Assembly (NCBI GenBank): GCA_008921705.1
Contig: VFFE01008410.1
Location: 881,957-945,956 of the forward strand
Source: Burhinus oedicnemus
Taxonomy: Eukaryota; Chordata; Aves; Charadriiformes; Burhinidae
Reading direction: 5' to 3'
Length of the DNA stretch: 64,000 nt
Under the pieces are notes generated by a model that saw only the letters and a list, made by a program, of their open reading frames with translations, searched no databases and was not told the origin of the DNA. The translations under genes were made by a program, and so were the position numbers. Of the stretch, positions 24,031-36,574 are shown in pieces; positions within the stretch are counted from its first letter, which is position 1, and each line of letters begins with the position of its first letter.

Positions 24031-27000
24031 GACTGATACAGCTATATGACGCTTCACAGCTCCTCAAACATAAATCCTACCTGGGGCTCTGGGGAGGAAA
24101 AGGAGGCATCTAAAATGAATGGAATGATTGCATGATAATGAAATATGCAACGCCAGAAGTACCTTGGAAAGATATGAAGTGCTTTGATTCTTTTTTCCCA
24201 AAGATGAAAGAAACAGAAGTTCAATATAACCAATAATTTAGTGTAAATTACTTTCCGATTGTCTTAGTTTCACTCAGCTCAACATGTTAGTTATTTTCCT
24301 CTCCTTCCTGTTGGATGTTTCAGCTATTTTCAGAAGATAAAAGATGTTTCGCTCCAAAGAAATAGCAGAAGCTTTTTTTATTATTATTATTTTGAACAGC
24401 AGATAACAGAAGTCCATGAAAATAATTCCAGAGCCAGACTACCTTGAAATCTGTGTGACAGAAGTTATGAAATTACTTTATCAAAAAGTCTTCATAAATC
24501 ACAGTGTCTGTCCACTGCTAGATTGAGAAAAAACAGAGATAACAATTAACATTTTAAGAAGTTGTCTGTTTCCTCCTTACAATTTAAGAAGTTCTGGGGA
24601 AGCATATTGTGAGGGCCAGGATTTTAGCTCCAGTTATAATCTGGATTTTTGCAGTGCTGCATTTCAGTTAGAGATGGGGGAAGTTATTGCTTAGGACTCT
24701 GTACAAAGATTGTTCTGTCAATCCTTCTTTAAGAAGTGTTGCTTTTTTTTTTTTTCCCGTGTCTGGCAAAACTGCAAAAAAGATAAAACTTACCATGAAG
24801 AAGAAATTTTAAAAGAAAAAAATCACAAGTTAAATAGCTATAATTTTGGAAAGTGACAATTTAATGAAAAACAGGATGCTTTTCAGTTTATATTTAGAGA
24901 GTGTAACAATACTTGTGCACAAATTTTATAGAAGATACGGACAAATACAGGGTGAATTTCTGGCTTGTAGTTTGAAATATACCATTTCCAAAGATGTAAA
25001 GACTTCCTCCATGAGGTAAAGGAGAAAGATGCAATTAACCTCTAAGAAAAAACATGTATCTATGATTTTTTTTTAAAACAAATAAACATCTATTAATACT
25101 TCATGCAAATAAAACGCAACATGCCAGAAAGCAACTAGGAAATATTTCTGTCTGGTGTTTTGGTAGACTTCAAAATATTCTGTTGCTTGTTTTTTTGAAA
25201 ACTTTTCTGATGTTAAAGTTCACTTTTCTGAGGGTGCAATGCAGCTAGAGAGAAGCTGTTAGACACTGTCTATCAGAAGGAATTGTTTCTATGCTGAGTC
25301 AAAGTGACAGTCCTGTCATTTGAATTCACAACAAAAATGTGCCAACACTTGGAAAGAAACCAGCCAGATGCGGCAAAAGGGCCCCAGGTGAAGAGCACAA
25401 TGACTGAGGTCTGAACAACACGTGGATTCCAGTCAAGTGGTCTGAGACACATCTTCAGAAGGAGTTGAGCTGCATTTGGAAGTGTCGGTGCAAGAAAAGC
25501 ATGAAGAAGGGGGGCTCCCTGTTGGCAGGGTGCAGGGCAGGCAGCACACCAGGGAGCACAAGGAGAGGCAGGTGCTGGCGCCTGTAAGGGTGGTAGTGGC
25601 AAGTGAGGAGGAAGGATTTGTAACGTTAAGCAGAATTGTGAGCATGGAAAATGAAGGTTGGTGTGATGGTATAGGCAAGTGAAACCTGAAGAAACAGCCT
25701 CTTCAAGTAAAGTGAGGGCTGTGCAGACCCACTAACGATCAGATATTGGCAGAAACAGGCAGTGAATGAAATGCCTCCTTGGAGATGAAAAGAAATACAT
25801 CTTACTCAGAGAAAAAGACTTACTGGACTCCATCTAATGGTGTAGGTAGTTGGATGTGTTTCTTATTAGTACAATATAAGAGACTGTTATGGGACAATTT
25901 TTTGTACATAAAAAGGGAAAACAAGGAATATATATTCCCTTAAGAGATAAAATGAGGAGCGCAGTGAAGAGGTTGAGCACTTATTTTCCAGCAGGTGAGT
26001 AAATTCGAGTTGATGGACTCTACTTGTAATTTTTTTTAAAGCTGTAATAAACTTTTATACTGTAAATTCTGTTTATGGACTTCATCTTTAAGATCCCAAA
26101 CACCAAATGCTGAAAATGGGAATAGGCAGGAGACCACCTATATCTAGTTTTGAGGATGTATGCAAAAAAAAAATGTTTTATATTAAGATAAAAAGAAAAT
26201 AATGATTTTTCCAAACTCACAGCAAACAAGATAGCATGCAGAGTGGTTTCCTTAACAACCACAACATGTAAACATCTCTCAGTTGATAACTGAAAAGCAA
26301 TGGTCCCCCCCTACACTCTGTGGTTGGCATGAGCTGTGCCTATTAGTTTAAACCGAAGATTGAACATGTCAAGTGAGTATTTCAGAAAGAAAAGAAAAAT
26401 CAGGACTTGGCAGAGAAATGGTGAACTTAAAGCTAAGTCTGTCATGTACACAGCAGTGCAGGAAGAATCCAGGCCTCTGAATTTCAGCTGAATGAACTGC
26501 AAAAGCAGGGAATGATTCAGTAAAGTTCAGTTCATTTGGGTGTGTGTACTCCCCAGAGCAATTAGAAGTGTTACAACTTGAGAATAGCATTAAATCACGA
26601 TAAAGGTCTAGCCAGAAATGGATCTATATGTAGTTCCCCAATGAAAAACTACACCAGAAGACAGGTGAGGAGATGGAGTTTCCTGAACTGAACTGTCCTA
26701 TGCCTGCCAGCAGGTAGCATGAACTGGAGCCAGAGAGGCTCCTGACAGTGAACACACCCAACTTACCTGCCCAGCTCTGAAAGGCAGAAACCAGGCACGC
26801 TTGCTGAGTTTCAGAGAATAATGGGGCAAGAAAAAGAGGGGATAAATGCTGATAACTGCTAATTGTGAAGATGGCAGTGAAATCTCCCTCGCATTTGTTT
26901 TCCGAACATTGTAAAAAGCTGAGGGAAACTGAGCTCATACAGAAACAGAAGCCTTAGGCATTGCTTGGGGAACTTGGAGGAAGAGGGTACAACTGCATTT

Positions 27001-27641
27001 CGTAAGTATCCGGTCAGCAATACTTACTTCAGTATACGTCGTAAATCACAGTTAAAATGTTGGAACCATAAATGAGGATTTTGGCAGCAGCCAGGCTTAA
27101 GACTTTGCTCTTGATTTTAGCACATTTGCTGTCAGCCATCAGAAAAAAACAGTCCAGTGAACTTGTACTGTTCTGCTTGCATCTCTCTAAAGGAGCATAA
27201 AGACAGCGCAGTTCTGTACCTGCAGGATCTTCTCCTAATGATCTTCCTCTGACAGCTGAGGAAGACTTGGGAAACAAGGAAAATCTTCATTACAGGTAAG
27301 ATACTTTATGAACTTTTGAGGCAGAAAAAAACAAAGACCAAATTGTGCTTTACTAGCACAGGAAACTCTAGTTAACTCTGAGAATGACTTTTTGCTGCAG
27401 GAATTCAAGTACTAATAACAAAAAGTTTGCTAAGAAGGCCACTAGCAGGGTTCTGTGTGTAGCATCAAGGTACAGTAACGAAAGCATGAAAAACAAAGTT
27501 ATTTCCTTGGGCCAGCTGGCCACGAAATGGAAGTGTTGGATATGACTTCTGTAGGAGCTACGCCAGAGGCGGCACCTGCCATCCATGCCAATGTGCTACG
27601 GAGCCCTAGAAACAGCAGCAGTTTGGCTATGCAGAGGAAAA
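24031..27641. other. AT-rich unique DNA, no gene recognised
   Basis: A purine- and GC-richer patch lies at about 25480-25620, with overlapping open frames of 109 codons (25273-25602, minus) and 68 codons (25476-25682, plus). Overlapping frames on both strands in a locally GC-rich patch are what reduced stop-codon density gives. No gene is supported. Confidence 0.5.
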
Positions 27642-27668
27642 CAAAAAAAGAAAAGAAAAGAAAAGAAT
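27642..27668. repeat. (AAAAG)n short tandem repeat
   Basis: About four copies of an AAAAG unit preceded by an A-run, a simple purine microsatellite. Confidence 0.85.
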
Positions 27669-30600
27669 CAAATGTACTTAGCTGTGGCTGAGGTCTATTC
27701 CCCATTGCCAGAAGTGGTGCATGTAACAGCAACCTCTGCTATGAAAACATCTAAAACCCGATGAACCATACTTGCTACTTACAGGTTGCAAAACTCAGGA
27801 TAACACTGGAGATCTACTGTCTATCACCCAGCGTTGTATGAGCTTGGAGAGTGTTTTGGGAAAACATTGACAAGAGCTCTGGTCAAAGCTGAGAAAAGAC
27901 ATTGTAATGAAAATACCCTGTTTCCATATAAATTTGCTCTGCAGACCGTGCCAGTGGTATTGCTTTTAAAATGCCAGCCGTGAACTAGATTTAATTACTA
28001 AGACCTGGGTTACCAAGAGTGCTGGAGTATGAACAACTAGGAAATAAAATATCTGAATCCTGAAAAAATCATAATATATATTCAATAGGAATTCCTGCAT
28101 AAGACAGATAGTGCTGGTATACCATTACAGAGGAAGAATAGAGTGGAGAAAATAGCTGTTAAAGCACATAGTGTTACTTGTAGTCTATTTAGCGGAGATC
28201 AAAGGGGAAGATAATGAGGAGTCGTGTTGATCAATTGCAATCAGATGGAGATTTGCAGAGGTTACAAGATGAGGCTTCTATGGCTGGTAAGAGGGGTTAC
28301 AGCTTTTGGAAGCTTAAGGAGAAGGAACAAAAGGTGGTATCAGAAAAAGATCAACAAAAAGAAAAAACAAAAGCACTTCTTCCAGGAATTGTTTTAATAG
28401 TTGCATTAAAGAATCAGAAAAAAACCCCTAAAAACTCACTTTGTCATGAATAACACCAGCCAAAATGAATTTTCCAATTTACATTAAAGCTACACTTCTA
28501 TTGAAGTTTTTGATTTGTTCTTTTTCAGTGTAGTTTCCTATTCTCTGTGTCTGCAAGCACAGATATCTGTTTTCTATAATAAATTCTGAATTCTGTTGCC
28601 AGTTTAAATCAGATTTGCCAAGGGAATACAAGTTTCATACGTGGTGCATTCCTATGACAGAGTGAAAATAGGCTATGAGAGTATTAATGTGTTCTGTGGA
28701 AAAGACTGCAGTCTGAGCTCACTGCTTTTTAGTTAGCCCTGAATCTACATTAGTGTTTGTGCATGAGACACAAAGTCAGAAAAAATTGGACTGCCTTAAT
28801 TGCTGCTCACTGAACTACCTGTAGGAAGATATTGTTTGAACTGGGGAATATGCATCAAGGGAGCAAGCCATGCTGCTGTTTTTGCTTATTCTTGCTTGCA
28901 AGCTTGAGGGCTCCAAGGAAGCATGAGATCAAGGATGAGTTTTCCCATTTTTAGCTTTAGATGTAAGCTTCTTGAACCAAAGTGGGTTACATTCTCTTAG
29001 TACTGTCTTAGTTTGTAAAGCTCTTGTGATCTGGCTTCTGCAGAGTTTAATAGTAGCATTTACTGTTTAATATTCTAGCCACATTCAGAGACATGAATAT
29101 TTCCTCCTTGTTGGCAGTTTTCCATTTTGTGAAATGACATATGCCACTGAAAGTAAATAATAGGTACCTTGCCTGTGGAGTCCCCTTCAAATATACCAGG
29201 CATAGTATTCAGGTACATAATGCACTCTTTTCTCTCCTTGTTCTCCACTTCTATGTTCAAATAGAAATATTTAACCTTTTAAAATCTTATTGTAAGCTTG
29301 CACTATATAAACACTACACTCAAAGCCATCCTCTCTTTCCAAATACTATGGCCTCCTATCAGTAGTGTTTTATTGCTGGAATCTATGCAGAAGAGAAAAT
29401 GGTGACATCATGTTCATTTTGTGTACTTAATGGCAGGGTCTGGCTCCTGTTGTTCCTTTGACTGAGGTATCTTAGTCCTCAGCTAAATCATACCATTCCT
29501 CCTTCCCCGGGGAAGCAGAAGTTCAAAACTTCTCTCCACTTGCCTCAGATCTCACAAGCATTTCTTTACCACCAGGTTTAATTTAAAGCCCTTTGCTGCT
29601 TTCTCCAGATTTCAGAAAAATCTGTTGCTTCCTAGCTCAAGGCATCATAACTTCTTCAAATTACTTTCTTCAGCTTTCTTGTCGTTTCCCTAATCTTTTG
29701 GACTTTTCCCAACATTTTGCTGAAAAAAAAATTGTAAGCCTTCTACCTTCCAATTAGGAATGGTCAAATATCTTACCATCTTTTTTAAAGATCAGATATG
29801 TGAGCATTTTAGTGAAGAAATCATCCTACTTTCAATAAGTTGGCCAAGGGATAACTGAATTCTGACTGTTACTGACAAAGAAAATACTCTTCATAGAGAA
29901 ATTCTCAAAAATATTTTCATTTTCCACTTGCATTTCCTCCAGTAGCGTGCCCTGCCCCTTTTCCTATCATGCACTGCTGGTCCATACACAATTTCCAAGA
30001 CTTAGGTTTGCATTACAGGACCAGTGAAGGACACTAGCTCCCTCTGAAAAGGTCAAATTATCATCTAATAAAAGACCATCTATTACAAATGGAGCTATAC
30101 ATTTTCTATTAAGAAATGGTGGCCATACAGGAAAAGCTATAAATTTTTGACAGCATGAATTTGTTGATATCCCTCCAAAACATACTGGTTTGGCTTTTTA
30201 TTTTTAAACTCATATGATTTAAACTGCTTTGAGCAACCCATAAAAACTTTGGAGGTTTTTTTCAGATTAAATTCCGAAAAATACCTATTCAACACTTAGG
30301 TCCTTAGCACTACCATCAGACAACAGTATATGAAAGCTTTCATGTGACATGTACAGTTCACTCTGGTGGCATCCAAATTAGAAACACCACAGTAAGAGAT
30401 GCCTTACTCATTTACTTCCTTCCCCTACCCCCACCCCCCCATTTTATTTCAAACAGAATTCAAACATGAAAGACATTTAAAAATGAAATCCAATAAAAAA
30501 CTAATTAGCTAACACTTCTACATCCCTCCAAGGGTCCGGTTTTGTTTGAGCTCAGGGGAAAGGTTTCTATTTTAGACTGAAATGACACCTTCTTCCCTAT

Positions 30601-30706
30601 CTGTAAGTGAATCAAGACTGAGTCAGTAGACAGACTAGCTATATCCACTCAGCCAAGACCTAATTAAGGTATATCCTGATGGGAATAGGCACCAAGAATA
30701 TTGAGT
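27669..30706. other. AT-rich unique DNA, no gene recognised
   Basis: No supported gene. The lysine-rich 79-codon frame at 28214-28453 (plus) reads purine-rich DNA and has no recognisable domain. Confidence 0.5.
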
Positions 30707-30726
30707 TTAAAAAAAAAAAAAGGGGG
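30707..30726. repeat. A-run joined to G-run
   Basis: About thirteen A followed by five G. Low-complexity purine tract only. Confidence 0.8.
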
Positions 30727-32437
30727 TTATATTTTTATGAGATCATGTTTTGATTAAATCCATCAAAACTCTTAATTTATGTTTTGAAGGAGATTGTGAA
30801 CTCTTAAAATTATTTCTACTTTAAACTGAACCCAAATCAAATATTTTTGTCCTCCCTGCAAAATGGCTTTCCAAAGACATTTGTACCTGAGTGACCAGTA
30901 TGTCCTTTGGGATTATCAAAATTTTAATATTGCATCATCTTTCATTTTAACGATTGCATTTATTATTTTAGGTGCTTTTCTAGTATTTCAGTAATGCAGT
31001 ATATGGTGAAGTGTCTCCTTATGTGTTCTCCATTTTGCTGGTGTCAAGCTGCTTCATTAAAATACAAGTGGAGTAATGACTGAGAAGATATTTCAGTACT
31101 AAAGAGTAATTGCCCATCATGATTTTAAAAGTAAAATAAACTAGTAAAATCATATTCCAGTTATTTTACTAACCACCCATTTCACCAGTAAAAAATAGCA
31201 ATGCATATTGCTAACATTTCATGAAAAGCAATGTAAAATTATTAAGAGATACAGTTAAGTTTTGAATTTAACACATTTCAATATTTTACAAACCAATCTG
31301 TCAGAGGAACCCTTTTAATTTAAAAGTTTTTCGAGGAAATTTGTTCTGAGATAGATTTGAGAGTCTGAAAAATGGTTAAATAGAAAACTGTTTCCTCATG
31401 AAAAATGCCATCTTCAGATGAGAAACCATATTACCACACAGGACTGTCACAATGTCAGCTTAAAGGAAGCTAAAAGTTGACCACTGTGTGTGGCTGGCAA
31501 TGTTGATACGTGGAAAAGAAGGTAATTCACCAGCCTGTTAAAAAAAAAGTTACCAAATACCCCTGTACCACCTAAAAAAGTCCCACTCCCTGTCTCCTAC
31601 AAGCCATAGCCAGCAGGCTGGAGGTTGCTCTGCCTGAGCAGGCACAGTAACCCTTCAGTAAATCTTCTGGTAGATCCAGGTACCTAGGTATCTTAATTAA
31701 TTATAGAACCTCAAGAAACAGTGTTGCACTACAAGCCATGCTTTTACAATCTCTGGTTTATGGATTGCTTCTTATCTATCAAGATGAGAACCTTCTTCCC
31801 CTTAAGTCTGAGATCAGCAGACAGCAGGCTTCTAGGTGGATGCCCTGTCTTGAAATCTTCTCCTAGATTTCATAACCCCTTTCTATCATCAGATCAAAAT
31901 GAGGAATTGTGATGTTTCAGAGGACGGCGTTTTGTAGAAAGTCCACAAGTGTGTCTCTGAGATGAGAGGCTGTGGCTGTGGTGAGTTTCAAATCCTTGAT
32001 CTGTGTGGATATTGTGATTGTGTTAAGAGAACACAGCAGGTAGAACACAGTTTTCCCTCTCATCATTTCATCTGCCTTTTTGATTTTTATTTTTTTATTA
32101 ATATTAACCCAACAAACAAAAAACCAACAAGAACAACAAAAAACAACCAACTGTTCTGAGATGAGCAACAGACACAGAACACTTCAATCCATGTTTGGGC
32201 AACTTATCTACATCCCCAAATGGCATGTGATAGGAGAAAAGGGCCATAAAACATAAAAAATTACAGTGGCACTAAAAGTGCTTGCTGAATTATAAACTCC
32301 TAAAAAAAGTATGATACTATAGTATTATTCACTGCTATTCCAATTTGAAAGATAGGATGAGAAGATATTGTGACTGTTCAAATGTGCATGTGAGTATGGC
32401 ACTAACATTTTTCTTTAGAAGATTTAGTATATAGATT
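30727..32437. other. AT-rich unique DNA, no gene recognised
   Basis: No supported feature. A T-rich then A/C-rich low-complexity patch lies at about 32080-32150. Confidence 0.5.
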
Positions 32438-32532
32438 TGGTCCTGGGTTTTTTGTTTGGGGTTTTCTGTTTTGGGTTTGGTTTTTTTTTGGGGGGGAGGG
32501 GGGAGGAGGAAGCTTTTTTTGGTGTTTTTTTG
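32438..32532. repeat. G/T low-complexity tract
   Basis: The plus strand is almost only G and T, with runs of up to nine T and seven G, and ends in a GGGGGGGAGGGGGGAGGAGG purine block. The open frames across it (82-84 codons on both strands) are Gly/Phe- or Lys/Pro-rich because of composition. Four or more closely spaced G-runs could form a quadruplex. Confidence 0.9.
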
Positions 32533-33810
32533 TACTTGAGAATATTGCTTTTACTATACCATTTGCAGAAAACTCTTAATCCTTTGAAGAACATCTCTGC
32601 TTTTCCCTTGTATCTGAGCAAATTTCAGCTGCTCAGTAGAAAGACTTGGAATAGATCATTCATGTCTGCATTTTCAGGTTTTTATTCCTAAATGAATGTG
32701 AAATTTTAGGGAGCAGAATGGCAATGACAGCATAGAGAAATAGTGATCAATGATGGGTTATTACAACAAAAAAGTTATTACATTAACATTATGCTAAATT
32801 CTTGATGAAAATTACATTGTAAAGATGATTTTCTCCAGATAAAAGAAATATAATCAGAGATCATATGTATAGTGAAAATGACTAAATGAGCCTGCTATTC
32901 ACAAAAAGCGGTTGCTCAAGCATGTATTAACTCCCCTAATTATTTAATAAAGTCTTTATAAATGCAAATATGCACAAACTTTCAATAATTCTTGCAATTA
33001 ATAATGCTCTGACAGTGAGACTAACAGAATAAAACTGAATATTTGCTTTTTCTATCTGTAGTTTTCAGGACATTTATCCTCATGATTTCGGAGTGCAATT
33101 AAGATTTGCAAACTTCTGGTTTGGTAATACTCTCTGATCTTTTATCGCCTATATCTATAGCTTTAAACTTCTTGATTCTTACTGATAGCAGCTAACTGTG
33201 GTAGCAGAGAGCTCAGTATGGATTACACAGAAGCTCCATTTCTTGCTTAGGTTTTCATGACTACACTGAACTCCATACTGCTATAAAAACACTACAGGCA
33301 ATACCCGTGTCAGTGAAATGCTTGCTCATTTAAATCTATGCAAACATCAGTCAGAGCAGTGGCTGTAGTGGTCTTATCCTGAAAGGATGCCTGTGTCAAC
33401 ACTTGTTTCCTCCTGAATGATAGCTGTTTTGCTCCTTTGCTTTGAACTATTAGGACAAAACTTTCTCCAGTATTCAAAGCCTGACAATGAATTTTGAGAT
33501 AGGGTTGCTCTTTTGTCTAAAGATCCACTTGTCACTACATTGATCCTCTGCAAACCACAGGATTATAGATATTTATTAGTATTCTCATTTTTCAGTGATT
33601 ATATAGTAGACGTGGAGAACAGAGAATTTTTCTGCTGTAGTAAGACAGTGTGAGATTTTTGGTGTCATGCTCCTTGCATCTTTATCTCTCCTTTTTATAT
33701 AACAACTGTTTTTATTACTGATCTACAGAAGCAGATCACATCATATTTAAGCAAATACTGCATTCACCTTTCACAATCCCAAACAAGCTGTAAGAATTCA
33801 GGCTAATAGG
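32533..33810. other. AT-rich unique DNA, no gene recognised
   Basis: No feature seen between the G/T tract and the CR1 element. Confidence 0.55.
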
Positions 33811-35350
33811 AATCACAGAATCACAGAATGGTAGGGGTTGGAAGGGACCTCTGGAGATCATCTAGTCCAACCCCCCTGCCAAATCAGATTCAACTAGACC
33901 AGGTTGGACAGGAATGTATCCAGGTGGGTTTTTAATATCTCCAGAGAAGGAGACTCCACAGCTTCTCTGGGCAGCCTGTTCCAGTGCTCTGTCACCCTCC
34001 AAGTAAAGAAGTTTTTCCTTATGTTGAGACGGAATTTCCTGTATTTCAGTCTGTGCCCACTGCCCCTTGTCCTGTTGCTGGGCACCATTGAAAAGTGTCT
34101 AGCCCCATCCTCTTGGCACCCACTCTTTACATATTTATAAGCACTGATGAGATCCCCTCTCAGTCTTCTCTTCTCCAGGACTCTCAGCCTTTCCTCATGA
34201 GAAAGGTGCTCCAGTCCCTTCATCATCTCTGTAGCCCTCTCTCCAGTAGTTGCTTGTCGTTCTTGAACTGGGGAGCCCAGAACTGGACACAGTATTCCAG
34301 ATGTGGCCTCAGCAGGGCAGAGTAGAGGGGGAGCATAACCTCCCTCGACCTACTGGCCCCACTCGTCTTAATGCATCCCAGAATACCATTGGCCTTCTTG
34401 GCCACAAGGGCACATTGCTGGCTCATCATCATCTTGTTGTCCACCAGGACTCCCGGGTCCCTCTCTGCAGAGCTGCTTTCCAGCAGGTCAGCCCCTAACC
34501 TGTACCGGTGCATGGGGTTATTCCTCCCCAGGTGCAGTAGCCTACACTTGCCCTTGTTGAACTTCATGAGGTTTCTCTCTGACCAGCTCTCCAGCCTGTC
34601 CAGGTCACGCACAGCCTTCTGCTGTGTCAGCCACCCCTCCCAGTTTTGTGTCATCAGCAAACTTGCTGAGGCTACACTCTGTTGCATCACCTAGGTCATT
34701 GATAAAGATGTTGAACAGGACTGGGCCCAGTACTGACCCCTGGGGAACACCACTAGTTACAGGCCTCCAACTAGACTGTGTTGCTGATTGCAATCCTCTG
34801 AACTCTGCCATTCAGCCAGTTCTCAATCCACCTCACGGTCCACTCATCTAACCCACACTTCCTAATCTTACCTATGAGGATGTTATGGGAGACAGTGTCA
34901 AAAGCCTTGCTGAAGTTGAGGTAGACAACATCCACTGCTCTCCCCTCATCCACCCAGCCATTCATCCCATCATAGAAGGCTATCAGATTGGTCAAGCATG
35001 ATTTCGCCTTGATGAATCCATATTGACCACTCCCAATAACCTTCTTTTTCTCTACATCCTTACAGGTGACATCCAGGATGAGCTGTTCCATCACCTTTCC
35101 AGGGATGGAGGTGAGGCTGACTGGTCTGTAGTTTCCTGGGTCCTCCTTCTTGCCCTTTTTGAAGACTGGAGTGACATTGGCTTTCCTCCAGTTCTCAGGC
35201 ACCTCACCTGTTCTCCATGAGCTTTCAAAGATGATGGAGAGTGGCCCAGCAATGACTTCTGCCAGCTCCCTCAGCACTTGTGGGTCCATGCCATCAGGGC
35301 CCATGGATTTGTGGGTGTTGAATTTGCCTAAATGATCTCTAACCCTCTAA
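33811..35350 (-). mobile_element. CR1 non-LTR retrotransposon, 5' truncated (about 1.54 kb)
   Basis: The left edge has the CR1 3' terminus in reverse complement, with two CACAGAAT units at about 33815-33829, then 'gtaggggttggaagggacct' with 'ctggagatcatctagtccaa' following. Moving rightwards, the minus strand reads back through the 3' untranslated end and the reverse-transcriptase frame to about 35350, where similarity stops. The element lacks the endonuclease domain and all 5' sequence, the usual outcome of incomplete reverse transcription. Reading-frame damage is modest, so it is a fairly young insertion. No target-site duplication is seen. Confidence 0.95.
33894..35304 (-). pseudogene. CR1 ORF2 reverse-transcriptase fragment, frameshifted
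   Basis: Four consecutive minus-strand frames cover the RT domain and C-terminus: 34771-35304, 34605-34811, 34223-34690 and 33894-34226. The frame changes three times, so it cannot be translated whole. The first piece holds the NYRPVSLTS finger motif and motif A as LNFSKAFDTV. Residue 130 is Asn (codon at 34915-34917) where the family has the catalytic Asp. The second piece has [11 protein letters not shown] (motif B) and FADDTKL (motif C, FADD codons 34650-34661 on the plus-strand numbering). The last piece ends with the family's RxxFFxxRVxxHWNRLP-type C-terminal block. In active CR1 this enzyme copies its RNA at a nicked target. This copy is dead. Confidence 0.93.
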
Positions 35351-36520
35351 CAGTACTTAAAACTCATATCCACTCTGTCATTATTTCTCTCTTTTACCTT
35401 TATCTAGGTAGCTCAATAGGAAAGGAGATAGCCTGAGAGTTTGGAATAAGATTTTTTGTTTGGACTTCATTGACCATTTCTGAGTAAATGAGATGGAGCA
35501 TTACACCCTTCAGTCCCGTGCCTTGGCTGCAGGCAGTGATGGTGTTCTGCCTGCGCTGTTCTAGCTTTTTAGTGATTTAGAGTGAGAGCTGTTTCCTTTG
35601 AATAAAGTTCTTGCCTCACAAGAGCCACAAACTTGTCACATGCCTATGCCAACCCTAATCTTACATGACAAATTATCGTTAATCCTGTGTGTAATACATA
35701 TTATCAATCTCAAACATTCAGCATTGCTCAAATTTACTGACAAGAGGGCAATTGGAATACACTGATTTATGTTCCATTACAAAAAACATTTGAATTCTGA
35801 AGCAGCTGAATGTATAATTTTTCCAAATGACTGTTATTCTTAGACTAGAAGAAATTATATCTAAAAGGGAATTTTGAGCCTAATCTCTTAGAATAGATAC
35901 CAGTCTTTTTTAATCCCAGACACAGAAAAGGAAGTAAAGATCAAGTAACAGATCCATGAATTGATGACACTGGTACAAAGAAGAAGGAAACAAAAAGAAA
36001 TGCAGTGTGTATTCTTTATCAGAAGTTTCCAGCAGATTAAAAAAGGATACTGATTTTTCAGACAGAGTGGTAGAGAGAAGTATTTTTCAAGATTCTGAGA
36101 AGACAACCAATGATAAGTGTAAAAAAAAATAAATTAAAGCAGTAACGTCCTTTGGAGTGTCCTTTCCATTTAAGATACAAAGAACTGCTATAGGAAAATC
36201 AATTACAGCAGGTTATCACAGTGTACTCCTTTGTACTGTAAGCCAGTCTGTAACTGGCCAGTACATGAATACCTACAATACCTTCAATAAAAAGGTTACA
36301 TTCACAAAAGAGGTTATATCCACATTAGAAAGTACCATGACTCAAAAGGAGCAGATCTTAAAGGTGAAACCGTTGGTGCCGAGAATGCAGTGAACACACC
36401 AACCATGATTTTTGTGGGGGAGTCTCACAAGCTGGGCTCCAGTCTGATCCTGTGGCCTTGACTCGTGGCACACTTAACCTGTGGCTCATTAACAGTTGGT
36501 GAGCATCTTCCAGTTCAGTT
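35351..36520. other. AT-rich unique DNA, no gene recognised
   Basis: No supported feature. Confidence 0.55.
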
Positions 36521-36574
36521 TCATCTGAAAAGAATGAGTTCATCTCATGAGTTCGTGGGTTCATCTGAAAAGAA
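36521..36574. repeat. 14-bp direct repeat, 40 bp apart
   Basis: TCATCTGAAAAGAA occurs at 36521-36534 and again at 36561-36574. The intervening DNA contains further partial matches (GTTCATCTCATGAGTTC), so this may be a very short decayed tandem duplication. Confidence 0.7.

Noticed and set aside
34095..34694. Plus-strand open frames of 76-107 codons
   Set aside because: They are antisense shadows of the CR1 reverse-transcriptase frame on the minus strand.
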